The translations under genes and the position numbers were made by a program. This document shows positions 1 to 12,854 of a DNA stretch of 64,000 bases, one piece after another. Below the pieces are notes generated by a model. It was not told the DNA's origin. It worked only from the letters and a program-made list of their open reading frames with translations, and did not search any database. Numbering within the stretch: position 1 is the stretch's first letter; each line of letters starts with the position of its first letter. Origin of the DNA: Chrysomallon squamiferum (Eukaryota > Mollusca > Gastropoda > Neomphalida > Peltospiridae); assembly GCA_012295275.1 (NCBI GenBank), contig CM022665.1:27959446-28023445 (forward strand), in the 5' to 3' direction.

Positions 1-94
1 ATCATAGTACGTTTTACAAATTGTACTCGCAAACACAGTAAGCAGAACTTGTTTATAACTGTGGTTAACATGTGGTTTTAACCTTTATCTCTGT

Positions 95-285
95 CCCTTA
101 CGACTTGTTATTAAAAGGCAATATGTTCTATACTGTTTATAGGAAGGTGTATTGAAAAGATCCCTTGCTGCTAGTAGTAAAATAGAGCTGGTTTCCTACA
201 CAGATGCAAGAATTATTAAATCCAACAGTCACTGATTGAGAAATCAATAAATATGTTTTAATGGTATACTTAAAGAGCCAAATGT
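95..285 (+). repeat. Degenerate tRNA-derived SINE, 5'-truncated copy
   Basis: The stretch carries the segment AAGATCCCTTGCTGCT near 158-173, preceded by a TATGTTCTATACTGTTTAT-like stretch and followed by a GGTTTCCT block and an AATCAATAAATATG-like 3' part. This order is what I remember of a SINE type that is abundant in mollusc genomes. The tRNA-like head is missing, so the copy looks 5' truncated and old. The assignment rests on memory of the consensus, not on a search. Confidence 0.6.
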
Positions 286-825
286 TTTACATATCTGAAA
301 ATTAAGAACACTCCAAAGTATATTTATTTATTTTGAATAAACACACACACACACACACACAAACACAAGCTTAATCCGAAGTTATCTTTATTTTCTCTAA
401 GATAATGTCCCGCTAGTAACATCCAGCACCAGTGTAACATGACTACCCAGGAAACTGACACAAAAGGTTAACAAACTTAAAGAAAACGTATTAAGTTTAA
501 TGTATTGTTTTTAAAAATATATTTTGAAACAAAATTCGCAAAACTAAGGGCTGGATTAGCCATTAATCATAATAAGCACGTGTTTAGGTTATCAAAGGAA
601 AGTGGCACCACGGAAATGTTTCAAATATTCGCCCATTTTGACACTAAAGTCATCACTGACAAATTGCAACATGGATGACTTTAATAATTTTTACAATTAT
701 TTCTTATTTGAACATTAATTTAATGAAATAAAACAGATGAAGAAACGCAACAATATACTTCCAAGAAATAAAGTTTATGAGTAATAATTATATACTATTT
801 GGGGAGCTCAGTACTTTTTAAACTG
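286..825. other. Non-coding stretch without a recognisable gene
   Basis: AT-rich sequence with a short CA microsatellite at about 340-366. I see no reading frame with splice signals, no RNA gene and no clear mobile element here. Confidence 0.6.
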
Positions 826-1140
826 GATGTAGCTCAGTGACTATGTACATGGCTAAAGAATGAGTTTGTCGCAGGATCAATCCTGTTAAATGCGCCCATT
901 TATCTATTTCGCGTTCCTATCAGAGGCAACTGGTTTGTTAAATACCATGGATACTTTTTCCTGTTTTTGGGAAGGTGCATGTAAAATGTCCTTTATTGCT
1001 ACTCCAAAACAAAACAAAAAACTACGTAATTTCCTCATTATCTGCAAAATCTTTAACCCTGTGTATGACACCATACACCAGAACTTTAAAATATTTTCAG
1101 TGCGCTGTTAAATTAAAACAATTCATTCTCCCTCCTTTTC
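826..1140 (+). repeat. Near full-length degenerate tRNA-derived SINE
   Basis: The head at about 826-882 resembles a tRNA-type pol III promoter: TGTAGCTCAGTG is an A-box-like block and GGATCAATCCTG a B-box-like block. It is followed by a GCGCCCATTTATCTATTTCG stretch, an ACTGGTTTGTTAAATACCAT block, a GGTGCATGTAAAATGTCC block, CTTTAACCCTGTGTATGACA and a final GCTGTTAAATTAAAACAATT tail. The order of blocks matches the same SINE type as the copy at 95-285, on the plus strand. It is diverged and presumably inactive. Short reading frames inside it are not genes. Confidence 0.65.
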
Positions 1141-2052
1141 CATTTTCTTCTCAAAATGAGAGCAGGAATCTCGTTACACATTTGAATACTCGTCCATCTT
1201 TGGCATGTTTTGATCATATTTGTTATTACCAGCTATAAATATTAATAAGTCATTTAGCCGAAATTTCCACTCTGATATGCTTTGTTCCGTGCACTTTCTC
1301 TGGCCGTGTTGTCCAGTCTTTGCCTTCAAATGCTGCCGTGTCCAGATGATCGATCGCAACCTTCAGCTGTCTTCACATAACGTTATCGTTCCTTTGTTAG
1401 AAGCAAATGAGAAATGGTTTTCTTTTATTTACCAATAAATACGATACCAGCGCGAGTTCTTGTCTCCAGCTATCTCGGTAATTCTCTTTCGTGTTGCAGG
1501 GCATGATCTTGTACAGTAGTAGAATTATTGTTCATATGCTGACATCTTTGCAATAACTTCAGATTTCAGTTTATTGTCCCTAGTGGAATTTTATTGCTGC
1601 ATGGAGGATAATTTAATTTTGGAATGAGTACTAATGTGTTATTGTTTTAAATCTGAAAAAAAAAATATCGTTGGAAGTAATAACGATTATGAAACTTGAG
1701 TGTGCATCTTAATACAACGCCACAGGTATTAAAATGAATATTAAAATAAATTATTTTAATATGACCTGAATCAGTCTGAACGCTTACGTTTCATTTACCA
1801 TTTATATAAACGAGACTGATAACGCTCGTTTTCTTTGCTGAAACAAAAACAAATAAAAATATTTAATAATTCACTTCATCACATTCTGATGTTATATGAA
1901 CACGTATACGACATCCTATTCCATATTTTATCAGTTTAGCACTGTGACATTTCAGAACTAAATCCCCAAGGTTGTCTAGTCGCTGATATCAGTGCCATGA
2001 GGCATAAGTGTTGTTAAGAGCGTCTATTTATGTATTTTGACTTGTAAACAAC

Positions 2053-2116
<64 letters not shown>

Positions 2117-3576
2117 GATAGATGGATATAGATAGATATACAGATAGATAGACACAAACACAGAGACATTTACATACATATAAAACGAAGGATAAATATT
2201 CTATTTTATTTTATTAAATTACCGACAACATTTAATACTTATTCCTCTCCTTCCCAACCAAAAAAATGCAGTAAAAAAAAAAAATAATAAATAAATAAAT
2301 AAATAAATATTTTAAAGAAATAATAGAAAAATAATAAAGGAATAAAAAAAGAATTTAATTTAAAAACGATTAGTAACAATTTTTCCAAAAAGCCTTTTTT
2401 CCTCTGTATTATTTTTTCTCTCTCTTTCTCAGTTAATGTCCACCCACTCCATTCTCTGATGCGTTTGAACTTTGAGTTGTATAAAAGTTAAATTAAAAAG
2501 AACAAACACAAAGTTCTAGGACGAGATCGTCTATAGCGCGCAAGTAATTTATGTCCTTGGAGTGCGTTTTTCATTAACATGGCGTCACTGAAGTGGCTGT
2601 AAAAGTTAAACTAATTTTATCTTATTATTCGAAGCAGGCGACAATATTAGAAAGGAAAGTGTTTCATAAAATTCCTTATGTAATTATGAAACTTGTATTA
2701 TAAAAAAAAAAAAAAAAAAAAAAATGTTTTTTTGGTTTATAGATGAAGATAAAATGAGAAATATGGAAAGAAAAAAAAAAAAAAAAAAAAAAAAAAATGT
2801 TCCAAAAAAAAAAGAACGAAAATATACAAAGATAGAACGAAAAGAAAAAAAAAAAATAAAGAAGACGTGAAGAAAAAAGTAACTAGCCATCATCAACATT
2901 CTCGTCTTTGTTTACAGAATTAAGTGATCTTCACGCGCCCTGTTCACACTAATGTCTTAAAGCGGTTTCACTAAAAACATTTTATCTAAATCACACGGAA
3001 AACAAACGTGTGAACCTTAAAACGAATTATCTAAATCGATTTGGGAAAATCGTTTGAAGATGTGGTGTAACAAAGACTAGGACAATGCTGCAGTAGGTGA
3101 AGATTACTGTCACTGGTAAAGAACAATATCACAGCAGACTGTCCTTCTCGTTGCATTGAAAATATAAACCGTGGATTCGTTAATAACTCTTTATTAATCT
3201 AAAGTGATTTTCGAAGAAAACGTTGTCATGTACGGACGTTGTTATGGTTTGGAAACTTGTAAAGCTCTTGTATGAATCCTGGTAATAATGGTACTAACAG
3301 ACAAAGTTTCATTTCATCCACTGATTACTGAAATTCCGAAAATGACTGTTATTAGGTAACAGATTAAATTACTGCAGAGAACGATTCTAATCTGCGTCCG
3401 TAACATTCCTATTTTTACTGGCGCACTTTTTCTGTCTCAGTGGTTGTTTTATAGTGTTTTTGTGTTTTTTTATTTGTCTATTTGCGTGGGGGGGTTTTGG
3501 GGGAGAGATGTTATAGTTTGTTGATTTGTTGGATTTTGGGGTGAGAATTGTTGTTATTCTTTTTCTTTTTTTTTTC

Positions 3577-3615
<39 letters not shown>

Positions 3616-3850
3616 CTGAAATTAATTTATCTTGAAACTAATAGACGGCAGAATGATGATGCTTTCACTTTCCTGAAATCCGGATCTGAGATTTTCTAAA
3701 AGTTAAAAGCTTATTATTGACAGTTTGGAACACAGTCTTACAGCCGAAGTGACATCTAGCACTTTACAGAGTTTGACAAATGACTGAATAATATTACATC
3801 GAAATGTCGCTTTCTCGTCCTCTGATAAATGCATGCTGACTCATACATAC
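1141..3850. other. Intergenic, no gene recognised
   Basis: The stretch holds (CT)n then (AT)n at about 2058-2109, A-rich tracts at 2702-2723 and 2771-2797, and a T tract at about 3579-3615. A segment at about 2936-3060 has paired blocks (TGTTCACACTAATGTCTTAAA and GTGTGAACCTTAAAACG) that could be the relic of a small DNA transposon, but I cannot define its ends. No exon could be supported. Confidence 0.5.
2058..2109. repeat. Compound (CT)n-(AT)n microsatellite
   Basis: About 12 CT units are followed directly by about 13 TA units, and then by imperfect GATA-like motifs to about 2150. Confidence 0.9.
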
Positions 3851-3854
3851 AACT

Positions 3855-3865
3855 GAAAACGAAAG
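3855..3865 (+). promoter_or_regulatory. ISRE-like site upstream of the first IFI44-like gene
   Basis: GAAAACGAAAG fits the GAAANNGAAA core bound by interferon regulatory factors. It lies about 0.9 kb before the first coding exon of the TLDc-GTPase gene. In such an A-rich sequence this core is expected several times per 64 kb by chance, so only the position supports a role. Confidence 0.3.
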
Positions 3866-3986
3866 AAAAATTTAACACTCACATATTACTGTTATTTAAC
3901 ACATGATTTCTGAATTTTAAAAATATTTGTATATTTCGACCTCATCTAAACCATCCCCTCGTATTTTTATCATCATCATCGTTACT

Positions 3987-3998
3987 ATTCTTCTTCTT

Positions 3999-4056
<58 letters not shown>
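3987..4056. repeat. Compound (CTT)n-(ATT)n microsatellite
   Basis: About 13 CTT units run directly into about 10 ATT units, upstream of the first IFI44-like gene. Confidence 0.9.
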
Positions 4057-4058
<2 letters not shown>

Positions 4059-4746
4059 TTATATATGTTTTTGTATCTGCTGAACGATATGGGTTTTATA
4101 AAAAAAAAAAGGTTCTTCGTATTTTTTCATCTTGGAGAAGAGAGTAGTTGCTGAAGACCTGAATGCTGAAAACAGTATAAAAGTTTTAAAACCCCAGCAA
4201 AGAACGCTGATCAGCTAGTTATATGGAAATTAGCATTCATAACACGAATGTGTAAAACATTATTCCATGATTAATTCGGATCTAGTCTTCGTGCAAGAGA
4301 AAAACAGAGAACGAAACTGTAAATTAACACTTCGCAACGCTTCACTCAGCAACTTTTTTAGCGGAAAGATAACATTTAAGAAAATTACTTTTAATAAACA
4401 TTTTTTTTACCTTATTTTCCTACCTTTTTTATTATTATTATTCTTTTTTTTACTTGCAGTAGAGAAGCAGAAAAATGTGTTCTTGGTTTCTGAATAGATT
4501 AAAAAATAGCAGTTTCTAAAAACGATCCTCGCATCTATATAAGCATTAATACTGGAACAGTATACCAACTGTAAAAGGTTTTTTTATTTCACTCTAGGTT
4601 TCGTACCGTCCAAATAGGTATTTAAAATATTTAGTAGCCAGCGGCAGCTTACCTCTCCATCAGGATTAATTTGGTAATTACAAAACGTGTCGTTTTAGGT
4701 CTACAGGGATTTCAGGTTTTATTTATTTATCTTCCTTTTTTTGCAG

Positions 4747-4757
4747 GAAAACGAAAC
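4747..4757 (+). promoter_or_regulatory. Second ISRE-like core at the start of the TLDc exon
   Basis: GAAAACGAAAC shares ten bases with the site at 3855-3865 and matches GAAANNGAAA. It sits 43 bases before the proposed start codon, just after a good 3' splice site (polypyrimidine, then TTTGCAG, ending at 4746). It is either promoter sequence, if transcription starts just downstream, or 5' leader, if the splice site is used; the two readings exclude each other. A related but imperfect AGAACGAAACT lies near 4308-4318. Confidence 0.3.
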
Positions 4758-4799
4758 AAAAAAGTGGAAAATCGTGACAAAGTAAAAATCAACGCCACA

Positions 4800-5464
4800 A
4801 TGGCGAAATCCTTGAAAGCTGGGGACAAAAAGCAGCTGTCGAAATGGATTGGTGGAAACAAAGGATTGGAACTGATCTACCAGGCGTCACGTGACGGCTG
4901 CAGTGCCCAATCCTTTCACAAAAAGTGTGACAACAAGGGACCAACACTAGTGGTTCTCTACAACACGGCAAACTGTGTATTCGGTGGTTATACATCAGCC
5001 AACTGGAACACGACAGCGGGATACGTCAATGACCCTCACGCGTTTCTGTTCAGATTGTACTACAAGGGAAACTATGAACCTAAATTATTTCAGACAACTA
5101 AGCCCACGTACGCTATATGTTGCAATGGCTCGTACGGACCCATTTTTGGAGCCGGCCATGACTTGATTTGTTTCGGCACCGGCCCGTATCCAAAGTCCGG
5201 TCAGTATTACCAAGTGGGTGCCGTGACGGCGTTCGGCGACAGCTTCAATATGCAGGGTGAGACAGCCACGACGATCACGGGAGATAACCTACAGTTCACA
5301 GAAATTGAAGTTTACAGAGTGACAGGTACTCATTTTTAACTCGGGCGATAGGTCTAGTATACATTACGTATGTTAATGAAGTATAGGAAGTCTACAGTTG
5401 TGTTTTTGTGCTTGTTTTATTTTTTGGTTTTGTTTAGTGTGTGCGGATGTGTGTATGTGTGTGT

Positions 5465-5531
<67 letters not shown>

Positions 5532-5599
5532 ATGGTTGATGCCAATACTGACATTGAAAAAGTTTATAAAAAATCAGATCATGCAACATTTTTTCCTTC

Positions 5600-5630
<31 letters not shown>

Positions 5631-7399
5631 GTTTCTAATCACGATCAAAATATTTATTTCATTTCTAATTTTTTCTTCTTTATCAGACTACAGTCATTAG
5701 AACAAAACAAAAAAAAATAATAATAAATAAATAAATAAGTTAACGATAAAGACTTGCTGCTTCAGATTTAATCTAATTTGTTTTTAATATGACAATATTA
5801 TTCAGGGAAGAAATTTAAAAAATAAAAAGATCGAAAGTAGGCGTCAAAAAGGCTCTGTTTTTTTAAATTTGTTACATAAATCCCGTTATTTTCTCATGAA
5901 ATTACATTAGAACGAGTCTTTATCGTAAGTTGTTATTAGTTCTATTTTTAATTATTACTTAAGTTGCCTTTCGTGACTAATTTGATCTTTTTACTTGTTA
6001 TTAAATCAGTTTATTAAATATTAAATGAAATGGTATGTGCTGTCTTGTCTCGATGGATGCATACATACATACATACACTCACACAGACACACATGCACTA
6101 ACGAACTAACAAGCGCATACATACATCCACATATTAGTACTAATTCTTGTTAATGCAAACTCTATAACTGTCATTTCTCGCATAGAAAAACTGAATTGAT
6201 CAATATCTGTCTAAAACCACTCATTTTAAAAAAGAAGTTAAGTGTTTTAATCTTATTTCCAAGCTCTTTACGACCTCTTCAGAAGAACTGTTGCGTTAGC
6301 TGACATTAATTTGTCAAATAATATTATTAAAATCGTTAATTTCTTTTTTTACTTTAAAAAAAAAAAAAAAAAAAAAAAGAAAGAAAGAAAAAGAAATTCA
6401 ACGTTCAAACATTTTTCATGTTCATCAAAACAACACAGAATGAGCCAAGAAAATATTAAATTAAATAAAAAGAAAAATATACTAAAGCATTCATAAAACT
6501 TCGGCGAAGAAGTTTTTTTTATTATTTTATTAATTTTGTTATATATATATATATATTGTTGATTTTTTATTATTATTTATTTTTCTTCTTCTTCTTTCTT
6601 TTATTTTAAGCCTTACCCATTGTTCAACGTTATATTTTACTGTGTAATAATTATAAGTAAAGCCACTGCACGTCTGTTGCACTGATGACATTAAATGGTT
6701 GATGACCTGCGCAAGTCACCGCTCTTTATCGGCATAACCAAATCCCGAATCAAATCTTTAACATGATAATATTAAGACTGAATCGTGACGTTATGCGTAA
6801 ACAACCATTAGCCGAAAAGATTGGATTTAATTAGCCTCAGTATCCTCTAGCGTAGAACAGCTCAGACGGACATCGCTGATTCCGGCTAGTTTGCTCACTT
6901 AACAATAATTTTGGATTTACATTACTTTAGCTCGGTCATTTTCGAGTTCGCTGGTACAGTAAAGAGTATCATTTAGTTGTACATACACGCGCTACAAGGA
7001 AGAAACCTAAGACCCCTTTCATAAAATCACCGACTCGGAAATCTTCGGAGGATTTGAATCGACCTAAATAGTGACGTAATGGTCAGCTGATTAACATGTG
7101 ACAGCTTTTAGCCAAAAAAAAAAAATCCCAGATATCTATCCAAATATCCGTCTGAGCAGTTCTCCCCCAGAGGCTACTTGGGCTAGGACGTAATATAATA
7201 AAATAATGTAATAATTGTTTTTGTAACTTGAAATTTGTTAACAAGAGAAAATTACTAATACATTTTTCAATTGATTGTAAATATATATTAAAATCATCCA
7301 ACCACATTTGATTTTCTTTTCTAAAATAATTATACCAACAGCAACAACAGCATCAGGATTATTTAGTTTAACTGTTATCAAACTGTTATCTTTGCCTCT

Positions 7400-7478
<79 letters not shown>

Positions 7479-7851
7479 GGTGTAGTTACAGCAGTATTTT
7501 GTTAAATAAATCACTGTTACATTTTGACATGGTATTTACTCATCCTTTCCCCCTTCTTCTCGCTTTAGAAACAGTCTCCGACGTAAAACCTGTGATTGTG
7601 CCCACAACATGCGTACTTGAACGAGTTGGATGTAAGCACAATTAAATATTGTATAGTTCTAGTCTGTGTCTTCTCAACCTATTGTTGTCACAGCGTGCTC
7701 ATACAAGTGTCTTTGTTCTGTACAAAGATTCGTTTTCACACATAATAGAGAGAGAGACAGAGAGGTGAAGAAAGTCAGAGAGAGGAAAACAGAGAGAACA
7801 AAGATAAAGAGAGAGAAGAACCCAAAGAGACACATTGAGAAACAGATTTGT

Positions 7852-7938
<87 letters not shown>

Positions 7939-8300
7939 TTTTTTTATTTTGTTTTTTTTTGGTTTATATTTGTCTTTATTATAATTATTATTAATCTTCT
8001 ATGTATGCTGCAAATATCTGATTTTTTCTTAATTTCCTACACTTGAAGTTAAAACTTAAATCGGATGCTAAACGGGTTCGCAACAATTTAGTTTATTGAT
8101 CATAAAACCACATTATTACTCAACATGAGTAAATAATATATTACGTTAATTAATAAAACTATAAAAATGTGATAAATTTCAGCAGTCGTTTCTGCTATCG
8201 TATTTTCTCCATGCTATAAAATATACATCCATTAGCCATATTTATGTTTAGACATCAACGTTTCTCATCATTTATTGATATTAGTATGGTCATGGATTTA

Positions 8301-8349
<49 letters not shown>

Positions 8350-9002
8350 TATTATTATTCATTTCTTTTTCTTGTTGTTGCTGTTCTGGTCTTTTTTTTT
8401 TCTTTTCTTTTCTTTTTTTAAAATTATTATATTATTAGAATAGCAACACTATTCCAACCCATGTCAGGCTTCGTAATCTACCTGTGTGAAAGAAGAGTCT
8501 GTTTTCATTTTTATTTCTACTAAGACTACGAGTCATTCTTTCTTAACCAGACATGTGCACCAGATATGCATTCATCTAATGATTATATGACTTGTATTCC
8601 ATTAAAAATCCTTTTAGAATTCAAGATTTAAGCTGTAGGATATCTGATTTGATCGGATTAATTATAGTTATAATAACATCTCGACCTGCCTTATATTCAC
8701 GTTCTGAAATAAAATCCTTCATAGTAAGAAGATTTTCTTGACTTAAAAAGCATTCCGTTAATTCCTTCAGTATGTAATTATGTAATCAGTACTTGCCTTC
8801 ACTTATCTATCGGTGACGTACTTATGCAGTTGCCTTTACCAGCATACTACTACGTTATGTCTGATTTAAAAACCAAAAATAAATGTTGTTGTTGTTTGTG
8901 TCTGTCATTTACTTTGTAGATTTGTGAATACGTCTCTGTGTGTTCTTATTTAGTTACGTTATTGTCTTTTTGTTGAATTTTGTTTGTGTGTGTGTTGGTT
9001 AC

Positions 9003-9038
<36 letters not shown>

Positions 9039-11887
9039 GTTAAATAATCCAAAAAAATTGCAGACATTGGTCAGTCTCTATGCCAATATTATGCTTTCTA
9101 TACTGATGGCCGTTTGGAATTTTCGACAATAGCATACCTGCATTTTCTCCGTCTGCTTCTTTTTATTATTATTATAATTGTTATTATTATTTATAGTACT
9201 GCTTCTTCTTCTTCTTCTTCATCCCGGCAATGATCAGGAGGTGAGTGTAATGTCGGGCGGCAATTCTAAAATTATCTTTGACAAAGATGTGCAAAAGGTT
9301 CATCGATCTTTTCCTTGAGTGGACGCTTTTGCTCTCTTCAAAGTATAAAAATACCATCATTCCAGATCCGCTGTGATCTCCAGGCTAAAGAACACTCAGG
9401 GTTTCCAATCAGTGCGGCCTTTCTTGCATATCCTTATTTTTATAAACACGTTCTATAAATACGTTTTATTTTTACACAGATGCTTGGTTATGAATACGAG
9501 AGAATAGAACACTTTGGAAGGACGTTATTATTAGTAATATGTGAGCGGAGGTTTAATATTAGATGATTACACCTTTGTAGTAGCACCTTCTGATGTTAAA
9601 ATGGCATTCATATACAAACCTGTAGCAAGCTTTTTTTATTATTAGAAGTAGCAGCAATCATTTTTTATGTGGGCTATCTTAGATAACAAAGTGAAATGTT
9701 TTCTGTGTTTAAACAGACTGTACGGCATAGCGAAGCCCACGGTTACTATAAAGATTGACATTGTCTCTAGTTTCATTGCTATGAATAGTCTTATAGCAAT
9801 ATTCTTCGAAGATCTTTTTCTGTTTTTGTTTTCTTTTCACTGAACTTCCCTGTCTTGAACAGAATTATTTGTATTGGCGAAGTTAAAGGTGATGTCCAAG
9901 ATAGGCGTGCTTGTACGGGTATATGATAAAAGCCATGCAAAATTCTCCTAATACCTACACCTAAACGTTCTAACTGAGCCTAGCACTGGACACTGTTTTA
10001 CAAATCACATTGAGCAACATGTATCCATTTGTATCTTATTAGTTTATCCGAAAAATTAATCTAGAGAGATGGCTGGTAATAAAACCGCCTATCTACTTCA
10101 CTTATTAAAGCAGTACCGCGTCTGATCGATGTTAGGTATATTAGATTACGTTTCAAATTGAACCAAGCTGCATACAAATGACAGATTCACTACGCTATCG
10201 GTTTCTTAAGCGAGACGGATTGAATAAGGATGTTTGACCACACAGCTTTGATGGCAAAGACACTGCACATAAATATTGTCATATCAAATAAACGTTGTGG
10301 TTATTTGTATTTGTACGATTAGTTAGAAGTCGGAATATTACATAACTGATTTAATGACTCGTTGTACACTGGCAAAGACAGTTAATAACGGGTTTTTTGT
10401 GGGGGTTTTCAAAACTGAATGAGTTTTTTTAGGGAGGTTTTTTCCACTAATAAATTTATTTTCTTCATAATTATCCCCTTTCATCTTGACAGTTATATGT
10501 TCCATTCCTAATTTATGAATTCTCGTAACAACATAATTTATTTTTCAGTATTCCTTATAAGAAATGTGAAGTTAAATTTAACAATGCGAAATTAATATAC
10601 AAACTCAAAGATACGTAATAATTTAATATCCAGTGTGTTACGTTTACTTTCTTCTTACATTTATTTAATTTCTTTATTATTATTATTTTTGTTTTAGTAC
10701 ATTTTATTACATTTTTTGTCGTTGTTTTTTTTATGGTTTTTATTTTTCATTTCTATTAGTTTTACTAACAGTAGTAATCTGTTGTTGCTGGTAGTAATAG
10801 GAGCAGGGGTTATTGCTTGTTTTGTTAAAATTATTATTATTATTATTCTTTCACCTGTCCTTTTAAGTACATTTTTGTGTGAAACCGTCACATGTATTTC
10901 ATTGAAAGCGACAGTATTTTAACATCAGAGTCAACCTCGTTTTCCAGTACACACTGCTGATATTCAGACACGCCATTCAATCAGTACAAACACTGTGTCC
11001 TCTGCTTCGCAGTTAATACGTTTACCCACTACACAGAGCTGGTGCAAATACTGTCTGTTTGAATAACGGTTGGAACTGGATATGCAGACTAAAAAAAACC
11101 CACATCATTACCAAACTGATCAATAACGGTATTTGTCAACGCACTGGACATTGAGTGATTGTTGGTCAAGATTAATTTGGTGGCTTAAATACAAGAGACC
11201 GCAGTGAGTAATCGAGATGGATTGATTTGACTGGAACTGCAGAAATAATTGTAGAGTTTCTGCACTGAGAGACTGATTAGCTGTTGTCAGTCAGGATAGC
11301 ACCAACCACGGGTTTGAAAATTCCTATCCTGATTTACTGAGTGATAATTACATCAGAATATTACATACTCTAACTACTCACCTGCTTATTTTTATCTCAA
11401 AATCAACTGGAATGACAGTTATATATGTTCCGTGAATCAAGCTGAGACATGTGGATATTCCACTTTTGAAACTTTGGTTTGTTTGAACTAATTTTATGAT
11501 TCATCAAGACACTTGTAAAGAAAAGAAAAGAAAATGAAAATAAGTTGTTCATAACGGTCCGTGCCACTTTCTTTTTCTGTTTTTTTTCCTTCATCATTTA
11601 ATCTTTTACAATTAATTACTTGAACTGTTTTTGGTTGTTTTTTTGTTGTTTTTTGTTGTTGTTGTTGTTGTTGTTGTTATTTTACTTTTTTATTATTATT
11701 ATAACTTTATTTTTTTATTTTAATTTTAATTTTATTATTTTTATCTTTTTTGGAGGGGGAGGTTGTTTTAGTTTTTTTCGGAGGGTTTTTCGTTTTTATT
11801 TCATGAATAAATGTTAAGCATGAGATAACTGTACAGAGAAAGAACGAGACAAACAAAGGGAGATGTGTTTGAGTGTGCATGTGTATG

Positions 11888-11928
<41 letters not shown>

Positions 11929-12760
11929 CGTGTTTACGTGTACGTGTATGTGTATGGCGAAAGAAAAAGATTTTTGTACTGCAATTTGTTTATGTCATAT
12001 TTACCACACGCCAGTCGTGCCATTTCCCCTTCGTTAGAATTTGTTTATGTCGTCATGCAGAGTACTGCAGGCCGAACGCGCCATCTTTCCTGTCGTGAAA
12101 TGTAATTGCACATAGTGTACTTCCTGTCTTAGTTTCACCTCGCTAATCAAACGTCCGTCCACTCAGACAGACAGTAACCGCACTGAAGTGGAAATTGTCA
12201 ATCAAATACTGTCTCATAATTTCATTTTCTTATTCAGATGGCAAGACAATTCCGGACGAACCATGGAGAAAGTTACCGGAGACCAGCACAAAGGTATTTG
12301 AGCACGTCTTTCAAAGTAGATTCTGTCACAACATTTAATTTGAAGGCAGTGGGGGGGGAGCTTGTATATAGGTATGTAGTTTCTTGGAACTTTTTGATAC
12401 GTAGACTAGAGCCTGTAATTAGTTACTATTTTTAATTTATTGGCAGAAGATTGTTATGTAGTTAGCCATACATTTTAATTTTTAGTCTGCGGAAGGTGGA
12501 TAGTGGTTATATACACAGCTATATAAAATTTAATTTTTAATGGATATTTAAGTATTTACAACATATGATTTGTAGGCTGCTGCGAGATCCAGGGTTAAAA
12601 TATAAGAATAATGCATTGTAAGTCTTAAGAATATAGAAATCTTATTTCTATCTAGTAAATTGAAAAAATCTCCTAATCTCCTAACTGTCGAAGCTAGATT
12701 ATAGAATTGTGAAGTAAAATTATCAAATTTCATACATACATACATACAAATACATACATA

Positions 12761-12854
<94 letters not shown>

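Larger units (their letters stand above)
5326..12237. other. Intron 1 of IFI44-like paralog 1 (6.9 kb)
   Basis: It holds (GT)n at 5447-5528, (CT)n at 7403-7475, (GA)n at 7854-7935, (TTA)n at 8299-8350, (AT)n at about 9007-9036 and (GT)n at 11889-11924, plus T tracts. The stretch 6660-7070 has a more balanced base composition, but I found no exon with splice signals in it. Open frames over the microsatellites encode only simple repeats and are not genes. Confidence 0.7.

Noticed and set aside
826-890. Possible tRNA gene
   Set aside because: A- and B-box-like blocks are present but no complete cloverleaf is possible and the sequence continues into SINE body.
2936-3060. Possible small DNA transposon with GTTCACAC / GTGTGAAC ends
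   Set aside because: The paired blocks are short and the element's ends and target duplication could not be defined.
7308-8046. Frames over CT and GA microsatellites encoding Leu-Ser or Arg-Glu runs
   Set aside because: Simple-repeat translations inside intron 1 of the first IFI44-like gene.
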